DNA of 64,000 nt from an uncultured Hyphomonadaceae bacterium (GCA_913057945.1 CAJXOF010000005.1:62001-126000); one strand, 5' to 3'. Positions 52,779 to 61,957 are shown, counted from the stretch's first letter. The notes: generated by a model not told the origin, from the sequence alone. Translations and numbers: made by a program.

Positions 52779-53810
52779 CTAAAAATTCACAACTGAGTGT
52801 GATCCTGACGGAAATTTCCCCAGCAAAGCCGACCGGTGAGTCAGGTCCGCATCGCCAATTCGGTCCATAAAATGACCACGCTTCACAAATAAATGCGGCG
52901 TATGCTCACCTGTGAAGCCAATTCCGCCATGGTTTTGAATGTTCGCGGCGCCATTGCTGAACAGGGCATTCTTGCTGGTCATGCAGGCCGCATGAGCCTG
53001 ATAGGCTGCATCAGCGGCCTGGTCTGCATGGGCCAGCACCGCAAACGCCGTCTGGCTCCACGCCGCAACAGACGCTGCGAGCATGTCAGCGCAGCGGTGC
53101 TTCACTGCCTGAAATGAGCCGATGGGCTGGTTGAACTGGTGCCTGACGCACGCATAGTCGACCGACATCTGCGTTGCCGCTTCCGCCGCGCCGACCATAT
53201 ATGCCGCGACAAGCAGATTCACACGTCGGCACAGCGACGCAGAATCCACGCCGACGAAGCCACCAGCCAACTCGGTCCGTTCGAGGTCAAGCGTCCAGTC
53301 CATACTCAGAACATCGCGCCGCTCTGCCAGGTCACTGGCGCCAACAAGCCCGATACGATCCCCCCGGCACAGAAGCATCAATGCCGCGTCCCGGGAATCA
53401 ATGAGATGCCAATCCCCGTGGAGGCTTTCGGCGGATGCGGTGATACAGGCTCCGGCCCCGACCGCCGTCTCGCCGCTCATGATCTCGCCAGCCAGTGACA
53501 GGTTTTCTGATGTCAGCGCCACATGCGGCGCGACCATTCCCATCAGGAGAGAAGGCGAGAGAAGCACGCGGCCAAATTCGCGGGCCACTAGCGCTTCTTC
53601 GGCGATCCCATATCCGACACCGCCCAATTCTTCAGCGACGCCGATGCCGAAGACACCAAGCCCTGCAATCGCGTGGCGCAAAGCCCCGTCCTGGCTCACC
53701 ACCGCCTCGATCGGCGCCGTGAGCCGTTCAATTGGTGCATGGTCGGCCAGATACGACGACACGCTTTCGATGATCTGTTGCTGTTCGTCAGATGGCTGAA
53801 GATCAATCAC
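52779..53810 (-). CDS. Acyl-CoA dehydrogenase, small (beta-like) subunit of a pair
   Basis: A 343-aa protein, shorter than the standard 380-400 aa. It keeps the N-terminal helical domain (PSDEQQQIIESVSSYL) and the C-terminal helices (RHQFNQPIGSFQAVKHRCADM, NHGGIGFTGEHTPHLFVKRG), but the middle flavin strands are degenerate. In steroid side-chain degradation, alpha2-beta2 dehydrogenases combine one complete subunit with one such reduced subunit (for example ChsE1/ChsE2). The upstream partner overlaps by four bases, supporting a heteromer. The exact substrate is unknown. Confidence 0.88.
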   Translation of the reverse strand: MIDLQPSDEQQQIIESVSSYLADHAPIERLTAPIEAVVSQDGALRHAIAGLGVFGIGVAEELGGVGYGIAEEALVAREFGRVLLSPSLLMGMVAPHVALTSENLSLAGEIMSGETAVGAGACITASAESLHGDWHLIDSRDAALMLLCRGDRIGLVGASDLAERRDVLSMDWTLDLERTELAGGFVGVDSASLCRRVNLLVAAYMVGAAEAATQMSVDYACVRHQFNQPIGSFQAVKHRCADMLAASVAAWSQTAFAVLAHADQAADAAYQAHAACMTSKNALFSNGAANIQNHGGIGFTGEHTPHLFVKRGHFMDRIGDADLTHRSALLGKFPSGSHSVVNF

Positions 53811-54985
53811 AGTCTTGGTCCCTTCGGCAGACCGAGAACGCGTTCCCCGATCAGATTGCGCTGGATGTCCGACGTTCCGCCGCCAATCGTGCTGGCAAAG
53901 GAGCGCAGGTAGAAGAAGACGAGGCCCTCCGCGAGCGTCGTCTCGAGGCCGTCACCGCCTAGTATATCCATACTCAGCTTGCGCGCCCGCTGGGCAACTT
54001 CTGAATAGATCAGTTTCACGATGGACCCTTCCGGCCCCGGATTATTCTGACCGGCCCGCGAGATCGACGCATAGGTCATTGATCTGATGGCGGCGGCGTC
54101 CGCCCGGAGCGCAGCCAGGCCGGTGGCAATGCTTGGATTATCGATCATCGAACCGGCTCCGTCCGCCCCGGGACGATTTCGGGCCATGTCGATCAGCATC
54201 TCGATCAACTCACTGTTCTGGATCTGGTCGGCAATGAAGCCTGTGCCCCGCTCAAAGCCGAGCGTCGCGTTGGCGGTGGCCCACCCCTCGCCGAGCTTGC
54301 CGACAACATTCGACAATGGGATGCGCACATCATCGTAGAAAACCTGGCAGAAATGGTAATCTTCCGCCGAGGTCATCGTCCGGATCGGGCGAAGCTCAAT
54401 TCCGGGCGCGCTCATGTCACAGATGACCCAGCTCAGCCCCCGATGACGTTCAGACCCCGGCTCGGTGCGCAGCAACAGCTCCTGATAATCGGCGTGCTGG
54501 GCATAGCTCGTCCAGATCTTGGAGCCATTGACGACCAGACTGTCGCCATCAACGACCGCCTTGGTCGAGAGGCTGGACAGGTCCGACCCGGAATTGGGCT
54601 CTGAAAACCCCTGACACCAGACCGCCTCCCCCTTCAGGATTCTGGGGAGATGATGTTGTCTTTGCTCTTGCGTGCCGCACGCGATCAGTGTTGGTCCGGC
54701 ATGGCTGAGGCCAACAAAGCAGCAGCCAGACCTCGGCGCCCCGGCGAGCGCGTATTCCTCATGCCAGATCAGCTGCTCCATGAGGCTGGCACCGCGGCCG
54801 CCAAACGCTTCCGGCCAGGCAATGCCGGCCCATCCGGCTTCATATTGTCGTCTCTGCCAGTTTAGATCGAAGTCGCGGACGCCATCGCCGGCAAATGGGC
54901 GGGCCGTCTTCGGGACATTGCTCTTCAGCCATTCGCGGACTTCGGCCCGGAACGCTGTTTCTTCTGGTGTTACTTCAATCTTCAA
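53807..54985 (-). CDS. Acyl-CoA dehydrogenase, large (alpha-like) subunit of a pair
   Basis: A 392-aa complete acyl-CoA dehydrogenase beginning at TTG 54985 (MKIEVTPEETAFRAEVREWL). Flavin motifs are CQGFSEPNSGSDLSSLST and VNGSKIWTSYAQHADY, then GEGWATANATLGFERG and the C-terminal STIGGGTSDIQRNLIGERVLGLP. That ending is characteristic of the long-chain/steroid FadE group. It is the first gene of the leftward operon and is divergent from the fused dehydrogenase at 55237, which it resembles in domain 2. Confidence 0.92.
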   Translation of the reverse strand: MKIEVTPEETAFRAEVREWLKSNVPKTARPFAGDGVRDFDLNWQRRQYEAGWAGIAWPEAFGGRGASLMEQLIWHEEYALAGAPRSGCCFVGLSHAGPTLIACGTQEQRQHHLPRILKGEAVWCQGFSEPNSGSDLSSLSTKAVVDGDSLVVNGSKIWTSYAQHADYQELLLRTEPGSERHRGLSWVICDMSAPGIELRPIRTMTSAEDYHFCQVFYDDVRIPLSNVVGKLGEGWATANATLGFERGTGFIADQIQNSELIEMLIDMARNRPGADGAGSMIDNPSIATGLAALRADAAAIRSMTYASISRAGQNNPGPEGSIVKLIYSEVAQRARKLSMDILGGDGLETTLAEGLVFFYLRSFASTIGGGTSDIQRNLIGERVLGLPKGPRL

Positions 54986-55211
54986 CGATCAAACCACTTT
55001 GCCTGCTTGGTGCGCCTGCACCGTGTTTTGGCAACCGCCTCGGCAACGCTCTGGCTGTCTCGACAACGCCGCGACGGATCTGCGGGCACATTTTCCTGTA
55101 TGACAACAGTACATCATCGCGCGAACCGAGCGTCTTATGCGTTTCCAAGGCCGATCCGCAAAATAATCCACATAGACTTGCGACGGGTGGCTGAGGACGA
55201 TGCGCCTTGTC

Positions 55212-55235
55212 ATTCAACATGCTGAGTTATTGAAT
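55212..55235. promoter_or_regulatory. Palindrome abutting the fused dehydrogenase start
   Basis: ATTCAA (55212-55217) and TTGAAT (55230-55235) flank 12 bp, ending one base before the ATG at 55237. No Shine-Dalgarno sequence is visible before that ATG, so a leaderless or operator-overlapped start is possible. The gap 54986-55236 also serves the divergent operon and holds no gene. Confidence 0.4.
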
Positions 55236-55236
55236 T

Positions 55237-57507
55237 ATGCGCTCCGACGAACAAGAACAGCTCGACCGCACGGTTCGCCGTCTGGTGTCAGATCGAAGCG
55301 CCGCCCGCAAGGCGGCGGAGAACGTATCCGGGACCGATCCTGACTTGTTGTCAGAGCTGGGGGCGCTCGGCCTTCTCGCCATTTCTCTCCCCTCGGACAT
55401 GGACGGTTCCGAACTCGGCCTGGCAGAAGAGTGTATCGTCGTCGAGGCGCTCGGCGAGCAGGTCGCGCCTGTTCCGGTCGTGTCGATCTACCTCGCCTGC
55501 CACATACTTTCTGCCTGCCCGGACGCAACCGACGTCGCGGCAGCACTCGCAAACGGCCAGACCGTGGCCGGCCCGCTCATCAATGCGGACGGCAGCCTTT
55601 CCGATGTCCTGATCAAGCCCGGCAATGAAGGCGCTGCGCACCTGTCATCGGATGTTCCGTTCGCGTTTGAGGGCACGAGTCTGACGAGCTTTCTGGTTCA
55701 TGCCGATGACGCCTGGTGGGTGGTCGATGCAAATGGACCGGGGGTCGAACGAGGCGACCTGAAAAGCCTCGACACTACGCGCCCGATGGCAAGGGTCAAA
55801 CTCGTCGAGGCCCCGGCCAAACGGATCGGCAGCTTCCCTCCGGGCGACCTCCAGAAGATCGCCCAATGCCTGATTGCGGCAGAAGCAGTGGGCGTCGCTC
55901 AGGGCGCGCTCAACCTCATCACCGAATATGCGTTGCAGCGAGAACAGTTTGGCCAGCCGATCGGCCGGTTCCAGGCGATCAAGCAGAACCTGGCCAACTG
56001 CTTGCTTAAACTCGAATCCGGCCGGTCCAGCCTGTGGGGCGCCCTCCGGTCAGTGGCCGATGGTGTTCCGGACGGTGCCGCCTCGCATCTCGCCAAGGCC
56101 GCTGCCACCGAAGCAGCGACTTTTGTTGCCTCCGAGTCTGTGCAGATGCATGGCGCGATCGGTTGCACATGGGAGCATGACCTTCATCTGCTAATGCGAC
56201 GCAGCAAGCATTGTGAAATCAGCTTTGGTTCACCCGCCTCCCACTTGCAGCGCCTCGGCGAGAACGCCCTCGAACTGTATGGCGCGAAGCGAAGCAAATC
56301 AGGCTCGAGCAAAAAGCCCGAGCAGGATATTGGCTTCGTCCCCAGTCAAGCCGACGCCGATTTCCTCATCGAGTTCCAGACCTGGCTAAACGAACATGCC
56401 CCGCCCGAAAAGGTATCACAGCTACGGCGCGCCGATCTCGCCGGTCGCCGCGCCTGGCAGGCAGAGATGGCTGAAGACAACTGGGCCGGCATTCACTGGC
56501 CCGTGGAATATGGCGGCCGGGCTGCGAGCTTTACCCAGCAGGTCCTTTATTATGCCGAACTGACAAAGAGAGGTGTGCCGCCACTCCCGGGGAACCGCGG
56601 GCTGATGCTGGTCGGCCCGACGCTTTTCACGCACGGCACCGACGAACAGAAGAAACTCCTCGAGCCGACGCGGCGCGCCGATATCTTGTGGGCCGGCGGA
56701 TTTTCCGAGCGGGGCGCAGGGTCTGACCTCGCTTCGCTTAGCACCAGAGCGGTCGTGGACGACGAAAAGCTAGTCATCAACGGCCACAAGATCTGGACGT
56801 CGCAGGCCCAGTATGCCGACCGGATGTACGCTCTTGTCAGAACCGGGTCGCAGCACCCCAAGCGCGACGGTATCAGCGTCGTCGTCTTCCCGATGGATAC
56901 GCCCGGCGTGGAAGTCAGGCCCATCCGCCGCAACAATGGCGACTATCATTTCAACGAAGTGTTCTTCAACGATGTAACGATCCCGCTCAGCAGCGTGATC
57001 GGCCCGAAGAATGCCGGCTGGTCGGTCAACCGGACGACCATGCAGGGCGAGCATCTCACCAATTTCCTGGGCGCCCATGCCAGCCAGGCGCGGACCATCC
57101 GGCGCATCGCCGGCATGCTGCAACAGCGAGAGGCAGAAACCGGTCTTGATGTCGGCCTGCGCCAGCGCTTCAACACGCTCTGGTCGACGACCCAGATCAT
57201 ACACCTGCATGGATTGCGCAACGTCGCCCGGTTCACCAGCGGCGCTGACGTCGGCAGCGAGAGCTCAATCACCAAGATTGTCGGCCAGGAAAACGAGAAG
57301 GCGATGTTCGAATTCCTCATCGATGTGATGGGGAGCGCTGGCCTTGAAGAGAGCATCTGGACCTCGGCCTATTTGTCGACCCGTGCCTCGACCATCGGCG
57401 GCGGCACCAGTGAAATTCACCGCAACAAGCTCGCCGAGCGCGTATTGGGCATGCCCCGCGATCTTTGGGCCGACGAGGAAGTCGACATCGCGCAAGCCGC
57501 AGAATGA
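55237..57507 (+). CDS. Fused tandem acyl-CoA dehydrogenase (FadE34-like)
   Basis: A 756-aa protein made of two acyl-CoA dehydrogenase domains. Domain 1 (about 1-350) is the reduced, beta-like type: REQFGQPIGRFQAIKQNLANCLL and MHGAIGCTWEHDLHLLMRR are present, but flavin-binding strands are weak. After a short basic linker (KRSKSGSSKKPEQ), domain 2 (about 365-756) is complete: AGGFSERGAGSDLASLSTRAVV, INGHKIWTSQAQYAD, GEHLTNFLG, and STIGGGTSEIHRNKLAERVLGMP. Fusion of the alpha/beta pair into one chain occurs in actinobacterial ChsE3/FadE34 for steroid acid side chains. It forms an operon with DUF35 and thiolase genes. Confidence 0.9.
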   Translation: MRSDEQEQLDRTVRRLVSDRSAARKAAENVSGTDPDLLSELGALGLLAISLPSDMDGSELGLAEECIVVEALGEQVAPVPVVSIYLACHILSACPDATDVAAALANGQTVAGPLINADGSLSDVLIKPGNEGAAHLSSDVPFAFEGTSLTSFLVHADDAWWVVDANGPGVERGDLKSLDTTRPMARVKLVEAPAKRIGSFPPGDLQKIAQCLIAAEAVGVAQGALNLITEYALQREQFGQPIGRFQAIKQNLANCLLKLESGRSSLWGALRSVADGVPDGAASHLAKAAATEAATFVASESVQMHGAIGCTWEHDLHLLMRRSKHCEISFGSPASHLQRLGENALELYGAKRSKSGSSKKPEQDIGFVPSQADADFLIEFQTWLNEHAPPEKVSQLRRADLAGRRAWQAEMAEDNWAGIHWPVEYGGRAASFTQQVLYYAELTKRGVPPLPGNRGLMLVGPTLFTHGTDEQKKLLEPTRRADILWAGGFSERGAGSDLASLSTRAVVDDEKLVINGHKIWTSQAQYADRMYALVRTGSQHPKRDGISVVVFPMDTPGVEVRPIRRNNGDYHFNEVFFNDVTIPLSSVIGPKNAGWSVNRTTMQGEHLTNFLGAHASQARTIRRIAGMLQQREAETGLDVGLRQRFNTLWSTTQIIHLHGLRNVARFTSGADVGSESSITKIVGQENEKAMFEFLIDVMGSAGLEESIWTSAYLSTRASTIGGGTSEIHRNKLAERVLGMPRDLWADEEVDIAQAAE

Positions 57508-57571
57508 TGAGCGGCGCTCATCATGCCGCATGCGACCAGACCGCATCACTTTCAAATAATTGGAGTAAGCC

Positions 57572-58012
57572 ATGACCGACACAGACCTAGCGCTGCCCCT
57601 GCCAGCAATGCCTTTCATCAAGGTTGAGCCGAACGGCGTGGCACGTCTCGAGTTTCAGAAATGCACGGCGTGCAGCGCATTCTCGCTCGAAACAAATCGC
57701 ATAGCCTGCGGCAAGTGTGGCGCACGCGGCAGTTTCGTTGCCCACCAGCCCGAAACGACAACAGGCACCTTGCACTCTTACTCGATCGTGCATCGCAGCT
57801 TCCCTGGCGTCGCGGTGCCGTTCGTTTCGGCGATTGTCGACATGGACAACGGCCCCAGCCTCAAAGGCAATCTGCGAGGCATCGCGCAGGACCCAGAAAG
57901 CATTTCGCTCGGTATGGCGGTCAACGTCGTGCTCGATGACGCCCTGAACCGCAAGGATGATCAGGGCAACAGTTATGTGAGCCACTTTTTTGAGCCGGTT
58001 GCGGCGAAGTAG
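57572..58012 (+). CDS. DUF35 OB-fold/zinc-ribbon protein, thiolase partner
   Basis: A 146-aa protein with a zinc ribbon CTAC...CGKC and a C-terminal OB fold (TTTGTLHSYSIVHRSFPGVAVPFVSAIVDMDNG). A good GGAG lies seven bases upstream of the ATG. It precedes a thiolase by 11 bp. In this family the OB fold positions acyl-CoA for the thiolase partner. It parallels the DUF35/thiolase pair at 23695-25307, so the window has two such modules. Confidence 0.9.
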   Translation: MTDTDLALPLPAMPFIKVEPNGVARLEFQKCTACSAFSLETNRIACGKCGARGSFVAHQPETTTGTLHSYSIVHRSFPGVAVPFVSAIVDMDNGPSLKGNLRGIAQDPESISLGMAVNVVLDDALNRKDDQGNSYVSHFFEPVAAK

Positions 58013-58023
58013 GAACTAGAGAT

Positions 58024-59157
58024 ATGAGCGACGTTTACATCGCCGGCATCGATATGATCAAATTCGGCCGGTACCCCGACAAGACGCCCGCCCTCCTGGG
58101 CGCTGAAGCCGTTCTCGGCGCGCTGGACGATGCCGGTCTGACCATCAAGGACGTCCAGACCGTCTATTCGGGTTGTGTCTTCAACTCCATGAACGGTCAG
58201 AAGATCCTGCAGCAGGTCGGCGCTTTCGGCATTCCCGTAACCAATCTCAGCAACGCATGCGCAACAGGCGCGACAGCGGTCCGGGACGCATGGATGGCGA
58301 TACGCACGGGCGACTATGATGTCGTGCTGGCAGTCGGCGTCGAGCAGATGACCGGAATGGGCATGCTGGGTGGTCCTCGCGCAAGCGCGATTCCGACTGA
58401 AGGCCTTATGGGATCGGCCTCGATGCCTGCAACCTTCGCAGAAGCCGGGATGGAATATGCCGCCAAGTATGGCGCCACCTTCGAGAACTTTGCCAGCGTG
58501 GCGGTCAAGAACCATCACCACTCGACCTTCAATCCAAAGGCGATGCTTCAGAAGGAAACGCCGCTGGAAATGGTCATGGGCGCCGAAATGATCGCCTATC
58601 CAAACACCAAATTCATGTGTTCGATCAATGTCGACGGCGCCGCTGCGGCCATTCTCGTCTCCGAACGCAAGGCAAAAGAGCTCGGGCTGGGGCGCGCGGT
58701 CCGCATCCGGGCATCCGCACTTGCTTCCGATCCGTGGCAGGAGCGGAACCCGCAAATGCCGGACATCAATTCGGCAACGCGCCTGTCAGCCCAGCAAGCC
58801 TATGAAATGTCTGGCATCGACCCTTCCGATCTCGACCTAGTCGAACTCCACGACTGCTTTGCGACGGCCGAACTGCTCCACTATGAAAACCTGCAACTGT
58901 GCGGCGAGGGTGAAGCCGTTCGCCTGCTGGAAGACGGAGAGACAACGATTGGCGGGCGCATTCCGGTCAACCTGTCGGGGGGGCTCCTGTCAAAGGGGCA
59001 TCCTATCGCCGCGACGGGCATCGCCAATCTCTATGAAGTCTGCACCCATCTACGGGGCGAAGCAGGCCAACGCCAGCAACCCAGCGCCAAGATCGGCCTC
59101 GCGCATGTTGTCGGCCTCGGAACGTGCAGCGCTGTGCACATCCTGGAAAAAGCATAG
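58024..59157 (+). CDS. Thiolase (SCP2/FadA5-like 3-ketoacyl-CoA thiolase)
   Basis: A 377-aa thiolase-fold enzyme with its catalytic set intact: nucleophile Cys79 in SNACATGATAV, the D/H segment ELHDCFATAEL, and GHPIAATG containing the active-site His. C-terminal HVVGLGTCSAVHILEK provides the second Cys region. It would cleave 3-ketoacyl-CoA to acetyl- or propionyl-CoA in the final step of a beta-oxidation cycle. It is preceded by its DUF35 partner and the fused dehydrogenase. Confidence 0.92.
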   Translation: MSDVYIAGIDMIKFGRYPDKTPALLGAEAVLGALDDAGLTIKDVQTVYSGCVFNSMNGQKILQQVGAFGIPVTNLSNACATGATAVRDAWMAIRTGDYDVVLAVGVEQMTGMGMLGGPRASAIPTEGLMGSASMPATFAEAGMEYAAKYGATFENFASVAVKNHHHSTFNPKAMLQKETPLEMVMGAEMIAYPNTKFMCSINVDGAAAAILVSERKAKELGLGRAVRIRASALASDPWQERNPQMPDINSATRLSAQQAYEMSGIDPSDLDLVELHDCFATAELLHYENLQLCGEGEAVRLLEDGETTIGGRIPVNLSGGLLSKGHPIAATGIANLYEVCTHLRGEAGQRQQPSAKIGLAHVVGLGTCSAVHILEKA

Positions 59158-59173
59158 CGGCGCTCGCGACCGG

Positions 59174-59203
59174 ACCGGCCAGTCCTTCACAGAATTGGCC
59201 GGT
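59174..59203. terminator. Hairpin between convergent operons
   Basis: ACCGGCCA (59174-59181) and TGGCCGGT (59196-59203) form a perfect 8-bp stem with a 14-nt loop between the thiolase (+) and the enoyl-CoA hydratase (-). No T-run is seen, so the terminator call is tentative. Confidence 0.45.
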
Positions 59204-59254
59204 TCCGCGTCAGCGCTCGACACGCGTTTCCAGGCCGCGTTCTGCGCGTGAAAA

Positions 59255-60061
59255 TCAGTAGCCCTTGAAGACCGGCACGCGCTTTTCCTTCAGCGCGAGC
59301 ATGGCTTCCTTGGCGTCTTCCGTCTTTGAACAGCGGATCATCGCCGACGCCTCGAGCGCGATGACATCGCCGAGGCCATGGTCAACGGACGCTCGGATGC
59401 TTCGTTTCATATAGCGAAGTGCGACCGGCGGCGCGGCGCAAAGCTGTTCCGCCACCCTCACCCCTTCGGCCATCAGACTGTCGGTGCTGACGATCTGATT
59501 CAGCAATCCGCACGCCTTGGCCTCAGCCGCGTCGAGCTTCTGGTTCAGGAACATCAACTCACATGCCTTTGCCGGGCCTGCGAGTTGGGTCAGGAAATAC
59601 GTTACCCCATAGTCACCCGACAAGGCGAGCTTCGCATAGGCCGGCACCATCGACGCATCGACAGAGCCAATCCGCATATCACAGGCGAGCGCCAGCGCGA
59701 GGCCCGACCCGGCGGCCACGCCGTTGACCAGGGCAAGCGACGGTTTGGGCATCTCGTGAAGGATCTGGTTGGTGGCCGAACGGGCGACCATCTCGTCAAT
59801 TCGCTGCTCTTGGGAAACCGGCCCGCCCTGCCCTCGCGCGCCGCCCGTATCACCGCCTGAACAGAACGCCCGGCCCTCGCCCGTGATCACCACAACCCTG
59901 ACCTCTTTGTCTTCGGCCGCTTCGCGGACTGCGGCCTGGAGCGCTTCATGCAATTGCGGAGACAATGCATTCAGACGCTCAGGCCGATTGAGTTTGAGCA
60001 GCGCGATACCACCAATGCGTTCGGTGATGAGGACGTTCTGGCTTGAGGTGTCAGCTGTCAT
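59255..60061 (-). CDS. Enoyl-CoA hydratase/isomerase family protein
   Basis: A 268-aa crotonase-fold protein from ATG 60061; the frame opens at 60094 but overlaps the preceding thiolase end. It has LNRPERLNALSPQLHEAL, the oxyanion segment GRAFCSGGDTGG, and VNGVAAGSGLALALACDMRIG. The later strand reads YAKLALSGDYGVTYFLTQLAGPAKA, a phrase (SGDYG-x2-Y/WFL) common in PaaG/PaaB-like and isomerase-type members. Glu at one catalytic position is replaced by Ala/Ser. It follows the thiolase-fold gene at 60070 by eight bases. Confidence 0.88.
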   Translation of the reverse strand: MTADTSSQNVLITERIGGIALLKLNRPERLNALSPQLHEALQAAVREAAEDKEVRVVVITGEGRAFCSGGDTGGARGQGGPVSQEQRIDEMVARSATNQILHEMPKPSLALVNGVAAGSGLALALACDMRIGSVDASMVPAYAKLALSGDYGVTYFLTQLAGPAKACELMFLNQKLDAAEAKACGLLNQIVSTDSLMAEGVRVAEQLCAAPPVALRYMKRSIRASVDHGLGDVIALEASAMIRCSKTEDAKEAMLALKEKRVPVFKGY

Positions 60062-60069
60062 CGTGCTTC

Positions 60070-61251
60070 TCAATGCCGGCTCAGCAGGAGGCAACCGGCC
60101 AGCGGGCCTCCGCCAGCTGCCGCGACACCCACTTCAGGATTGCCGGGAACCTGTCGGTCTGCCCCTTCGCCCCAGAGCTGGATACAGGTTTCCCACAACA
60201 GGCCGAAGCCATGCAGGCGTCCACCCGACAACTGACCGCCGCCCGTGTTCAAGGGAAGTTGTCCATCGCGCGCAATACGCTCGCCGCCTTCGACGAATGG
60301 GCCGCTTTCGCCGCGCTTGCAGAACCCGAGCGCCTCAAGCCACAACAGCGTGTGAATGCTGAAACCATCATAGAGATTGGCAACATCGACGTCGGTCGGC
60401 TTCAGATCAGTGTGCGTCCACATCAACCGCCCGGCATCCAGTGCTGGCATGCCTGAAAGCGGTTCGTACTGATCCCAGCTATTGCGGCCGAACGCAGCAG
60501 CGCCCATCGACTCGATCCGAAGCGGCGGCTTCTTCAGATCCTTGGCGGCTTCCATCGAAGACACGATCACGACAGTCGCAGCATCTGTCGGTGCATCGCA
60601 ATCATATAGCCCAAGCGGATCGGAGATCATGCGGGCATTCATATAGTCGTCATGGCTCATCGGATCGCGGTAGGCAGCATATGGGTTCAGCATTGCATTA
60701 CGCCGCGCATTCACCGCGACCCAACCGAGCTGTTCCTTCGTCGTACCAAAATCATGCATGTGCCGACGCGCCATCATCGCTTGCGAATTGACGGGCGAGA
60801 GCGCGTTGAAGGGCCGCTGCCACGCGTATGGACCAACGATCCGGTTCGCAGCCCCACCCGGCTCTGGCTCAGACGACTTAGATTGGCGCACCGAATACTC
60901 ATTCAGCGTCCGATAGCAGAGCACATGGCGCGCCTGCCCTGTCGCAATTGCACCCACCGCATTGATCACAGAGCTCAGCTGGCCCGGCCCTTCGATCAGG
61001 CCGCAATACCAGCTAAGGTCACAGCCCAGCGCCTCTTTCAGTTCAATCACGCCGATCGGGGACATGCCCGGAGACGGAGACTTGCTGGGCCAGGTTGCGA
61101 TACCATCGATATCTGCCGGCGTAAGGCCCGCATCATCGAGCGCCTGAAATGACGCCTCCAACATCAAATCCATGATAGGCCGTGTCGCCTTTCGGCCGGG
61201 CGCCGCCAATCCTACGCCGGTAATCGCCGCCCCTCTGAATCCATTTGCCAT
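60070..61251 (-). CDS. Thiolase-fold protein without nucleophilic Cys (Ltp2-like aldolase candidate)
   Basis: A 393-aa SCP2-thiolase-type protein, a paralogue of the product at 24123: similar openings (AAITGVGLAAPGRKATRP), similar ends (GGGPLAGCLLL). Where the paralogue has Cys86 (WYSNCRETAGQ), this protein has WYCGLIEGPGQ, with Leu at the aligned position. The GHP-x-GATG box is replaced by LSGGRLHGFGLLWE. Tyr294 lies in ANLYDGFSIH. Ltp2-type steroid aldolases also lack the thiolase Cys and rely on tyrosine, so retro-aldol C-C cleavage is a plausible reaction. The DUF35 protein at 57572 or 23695 could be the partner. Confidence 0.85.
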   Translation of the reverse strand: MANGFRGAAITGVGLAAPGRKATRPIMDLMLEASFQALDDAGLTPADIDGIATWPSKSPSPGMSPIGVIELKEALGCDLSWYCGLIEGPGQLSSVINAVGAIATGQARHVLCYRTLNEYSVRQSKSSEPEPGGAANRIVGPYAWQRPFNALSPVNSQAMMARRHMHDFGTTKEQLGWVAVNARRNAMLNPYAAYRDPMSHDDYMNARMISDPLGLYDCDAPTDAATVVIVSSMEAAKDLKKPPLRIESMGAAAFGRNSWDQYEPLSGMPALDAGRLMWTHTDLKPTDVDVANLYDGFSIHTLLWLEALGFCKRGESGPFVEGGERIARDGQLPLNTGGGQLSGGRLHGFGLLWETCIQLWGEGADRQVPGNPEVGVAAAGGGPLAGCLLLSRH

Positions 61252-61252
61252 T

Positions 61253-61957
61253 CTAGCCTGCCTTTTTCGTCATCATGATCGTGGAAATCACCATCACGGT
61301 GCCATCGATGAGCCGGCCTCTTGTGATATCGCGGCCAGGTGGCCGCAGGCGAATGACCGCGGCGAGCCGTTCGAGCATCCCCATCAGAACGGTGACAACG
61401 GCAAGGACCGGCGTTTCCGGAGAGCCGAGCATCGGGCCGTTACCCGATTTGAATTTTTCCTCGAGCGCCGTCATCATCGGCCTCAGCATGGTGGCACGGG
61501 CCTCGCGAAAACGCGGCTCTCCTTCATCGGCTGCCAGATTGCGAATTCTCAAGACGGCATAGTGCTTGTCCCAGAACGAAAGGTACGCCTTCACCATGGC
61601 CCGCACACCGGGCTCCGGCGCCGCTGTGTCGATGGCATGAACCAGGCTTGGAAAGTCTGGGAGCTGTCCCTTCAGATCCTCCAGCACGGCCAGCACGGCC
61701 TCTTCGACATCGGCAAAATAGATGTAGAAGGTCGCCGGCGAGACAGACGCCATGTTCGTGATGTCCGAAACGGTCACGGCGCGCAGGGAGCGGCTTTCAA
61801 GCAGCCGGCTAGTCGCGTCGCACAGCCGCTTACGCGTGAGGACAGATTTTTCCCGTCTTGATCGCGGCCGATTTTCGCGGCCACGAACAGGAACGCTTTT
61901 TACCTTGCGCTCAACGGCCTGCTTCCCTTTCGGTGCAGAACCCTCGGAATCAGACAT
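61253..61957 (-). CDS. TetR-family transcriptional regulator
   Basis: A 234-aa protein. A basic N-terminal tail (KQAVERKVKSVPVRGRENRPRSRREKS) precedes the helix-turn-helix at about 40-85 (TRKRLCDATSRLL...VTVSDITNMASVSPATFYIYFADVEEAV). The C-terminal half is a ligand domain, probably for an acyl-CoA or a hydrophobic intermediate. It sits inside the operon between the CoA-transferase and thiolase-fold genes, with one base separating its stop from the next ATG. A palindrome at 61985-61996, 28 bp upstream of its start, may be its own operator. Confidence 0.92.
   Translation of the reverse strand: MSDSEGSAPKGKQAVERKVKSVPVRGRENRPRSRREKSVLTRKRLCDATSRLLESRSLRAVTVSDITNMASVSPATFYIYFADVEEAVLAVLEDLKGQLPDFPSLVHAIDTAAPEPGVRAMVKAYLSFWDKHYAVLRIRNLAADEGEPRFREARATMLRPMMTALEEKFKSGNGPMLGSPETPVLAVVTVLMGMLERLAAVIRLRPPGRDITRGRLIDGTVMVISTIMMTKKAG

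Noticed and set aside
55009..55022. GGTGC-N4-GCACC resembling the LysR sites of region 1
   Set aside because: The spacer is 4, not 7, so the T-N11-A geometry is lost, and it is 45 kb from the LysR gene.
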